NCBI RefSeq assembly: GCF_029873635.1
Contig: NC_080417.1
Span: 28,301,682 to 28,365,681, forward strand
DNA length: 64,000 nucleotides
Direction: 5' to 3'
Origin: Malania oleifera
Lineage: Eukaryota; Streptophyta; Magnoliopsida; Santalales; Ximeniaceae
Below are positions 63,285 to 64,000 of this stretch, piece after piece. Made by a program: the position numbers and the translations under genes. How positions within the stretch are numbered: the first letter of the stretch is position 1; every line of letters begins with the position of its first letter. The notes beneath the pieces were generated by a model. The model saw only the letters and a program-made list of their open reading frames with translations. It had not been told where the DNA came from and made no database searches.

Positions 63285-64000
63285 TAAATTATAAAGATTA
63301 TTAGTTGGAATATAAGAGGTTTATGGGATTTTTGGCAAAAGAGTCTGATTATCGATGTTTTGACTGAGCACTCCCTTTATATTGTACTAACCCACAAATC
63401 CAAATTGGAACTTATAAATGGGAGGTTGTTAGGAGCATCTGGGACAGGTGTTAAAAGAATTGGGTCTTCTTACCCTCTTAGGGTTTGGCGAGGGGCACTC
63501 TTGTTATATGGGACATTTGTTCTATTTCTAGAGCAATTAGCTTTAAGTTTCTTTCGCTTCCTCCCTTAGTTGAAGTGAGAGATAGGGGTCGATGCTCGGT
63601 CTCTACAGTAAATGGTCCTGCTAGACCAACTCAGGGGTTCTTTTTTGGATGAAATTTATTTTGTTTTTGGCTTTTATATCCCTAGGTGGATTGTGGGTGA
63701 TGATTTTAATGTGATTAGGTTTCCAGAAGATAAAAAAAGAGATGGGAGGGTGACACAAGCATACAACATTTTGACTTGCTTATTAGGGTGTGATTTGAGA
63801 AATCCCCCCCCCCCCTTTTTCAGAAATGCTACTTCTTAGTTTGTAGGTGGCGCTAGTTTTTAGTAGGCTTTATAGGTTTTTGCTCCGCAATGAGTGGGAA
63901 GACAAATTTTCCAATTTCTCCCAAACTGTTCTCCCTAGGCATATATCTAGTTGTTTTCCTATTTTTTGCTAGAATCTAGTAAGGTTTCTTGGGGACCTAC
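63285..64000 (+). mobile_element. L1 LINE ORF2, endonuclease part, continues past the window
   Basis: It begins KIISWNIRGLWDFWQKSLII (apurinic endonuclease start), followed by LLGASGTG and VWRGALLLYG text. The conserved WIVGDDFNVIRFPEDKKRDG lies at about 63,690-63,750. Frames shift near 63,570-63,600 and a C12 run is at 63,805-63,816. Confidence 0.8.

Noticed and set aside
1..64000. CRISPR arrays, operons, rRNA genes or working tRNA genes
   Set aside because: No spaced direct repeats of CRISPR type, no clustered short genes and no intact nuclear tRNA or rRNA sequence were seen. The only tRNA is the plastid-derived copy.

Overview
This window is nuclear DNA from a flowering plant, probably a eudicot; the species cannot be named from the sequence. 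The evidence is an AT-rich background, GT-AG introns, many plant-type Ty1/copia and Ty3/gypsy retrotransposons, L1 LINEs, tRNA-derived SINEs, hAT-type MITEs, and plastid DNA inserted in nuclear sequence.

Only one host gene can be supported. It is a minus-strand gene for a cytosolic-type Xaa-Pro aminopeptidase (aminopeptidase P, peptidase family M24B, like Arabidopsis APP1). Thirteen exons were found by reading the minus strand, from 59,532 down to the stop codon at 9,590. They join in phase into 1,668 coding bases (555 residues plus stop) with all five metal ligands present. About 100 N-terminal residues and the promoter are missing and should lie beyond 64,000. Exons make up about 3% of the 50-kb span. 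Three introns (21.5, 10.5 and 8.0 kb) hold about 80% of it, and transposable elements fill most of those three.

Layout from left to right. 1-6.9 kb, downstream of the gene: a Ty3-type LTR, then a decayed plus-strand copia element split by a 1,837-bp solo LTR with a perfect target duplication (CTTCC). 6.9-9.6 kb: AT-rich spacer and the probable 3' UTR. 9.6-17.8 kb: last exon and intron 12, which holds a TIR DNA element whose left TIR was split by a nearly complete minus-strand copia element (9,977-15,072, duplication TCAGT). 17.8-23.7 kb: the catalytic exons. 23.7-34.2 kb: intron 5, with L1 fragments and a chimeric minus-strand copia element carrying a duplicated gag/integrase segment. 34.2-37.5 kb: three more exons, a hAT MITE and an L1 tail. 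37.5-59.0 kb: intron 2, with rearranged plastid DNA (ycf2, trnI-CAU, rpl23, rpl2), a second copy of the left-end LTR family, a second hAT MITE, and a deep nest in which a minus-strand copia element contains a plus-strand copia element that is itself broken by L1, SINE and gypsy insertions. 59.0-59.5 kb: the two most upstream exons. 59.6-64 kb: the next intron, with microsatellites, tandem duplications and the 5' part of an L1 element that runs off the window.

No new multi-gene system, CRISPR array or operon is present. The points most worth a second look are how the peptidase gene is spliced across its invaded introns, paired GTCGAC-centred palindromes ahead of the TATA boxes of two unrelated LTR families, an inverted ycf2 junction bridged by an L1 tail, and two tandem duplications that end at or copy splice sites.
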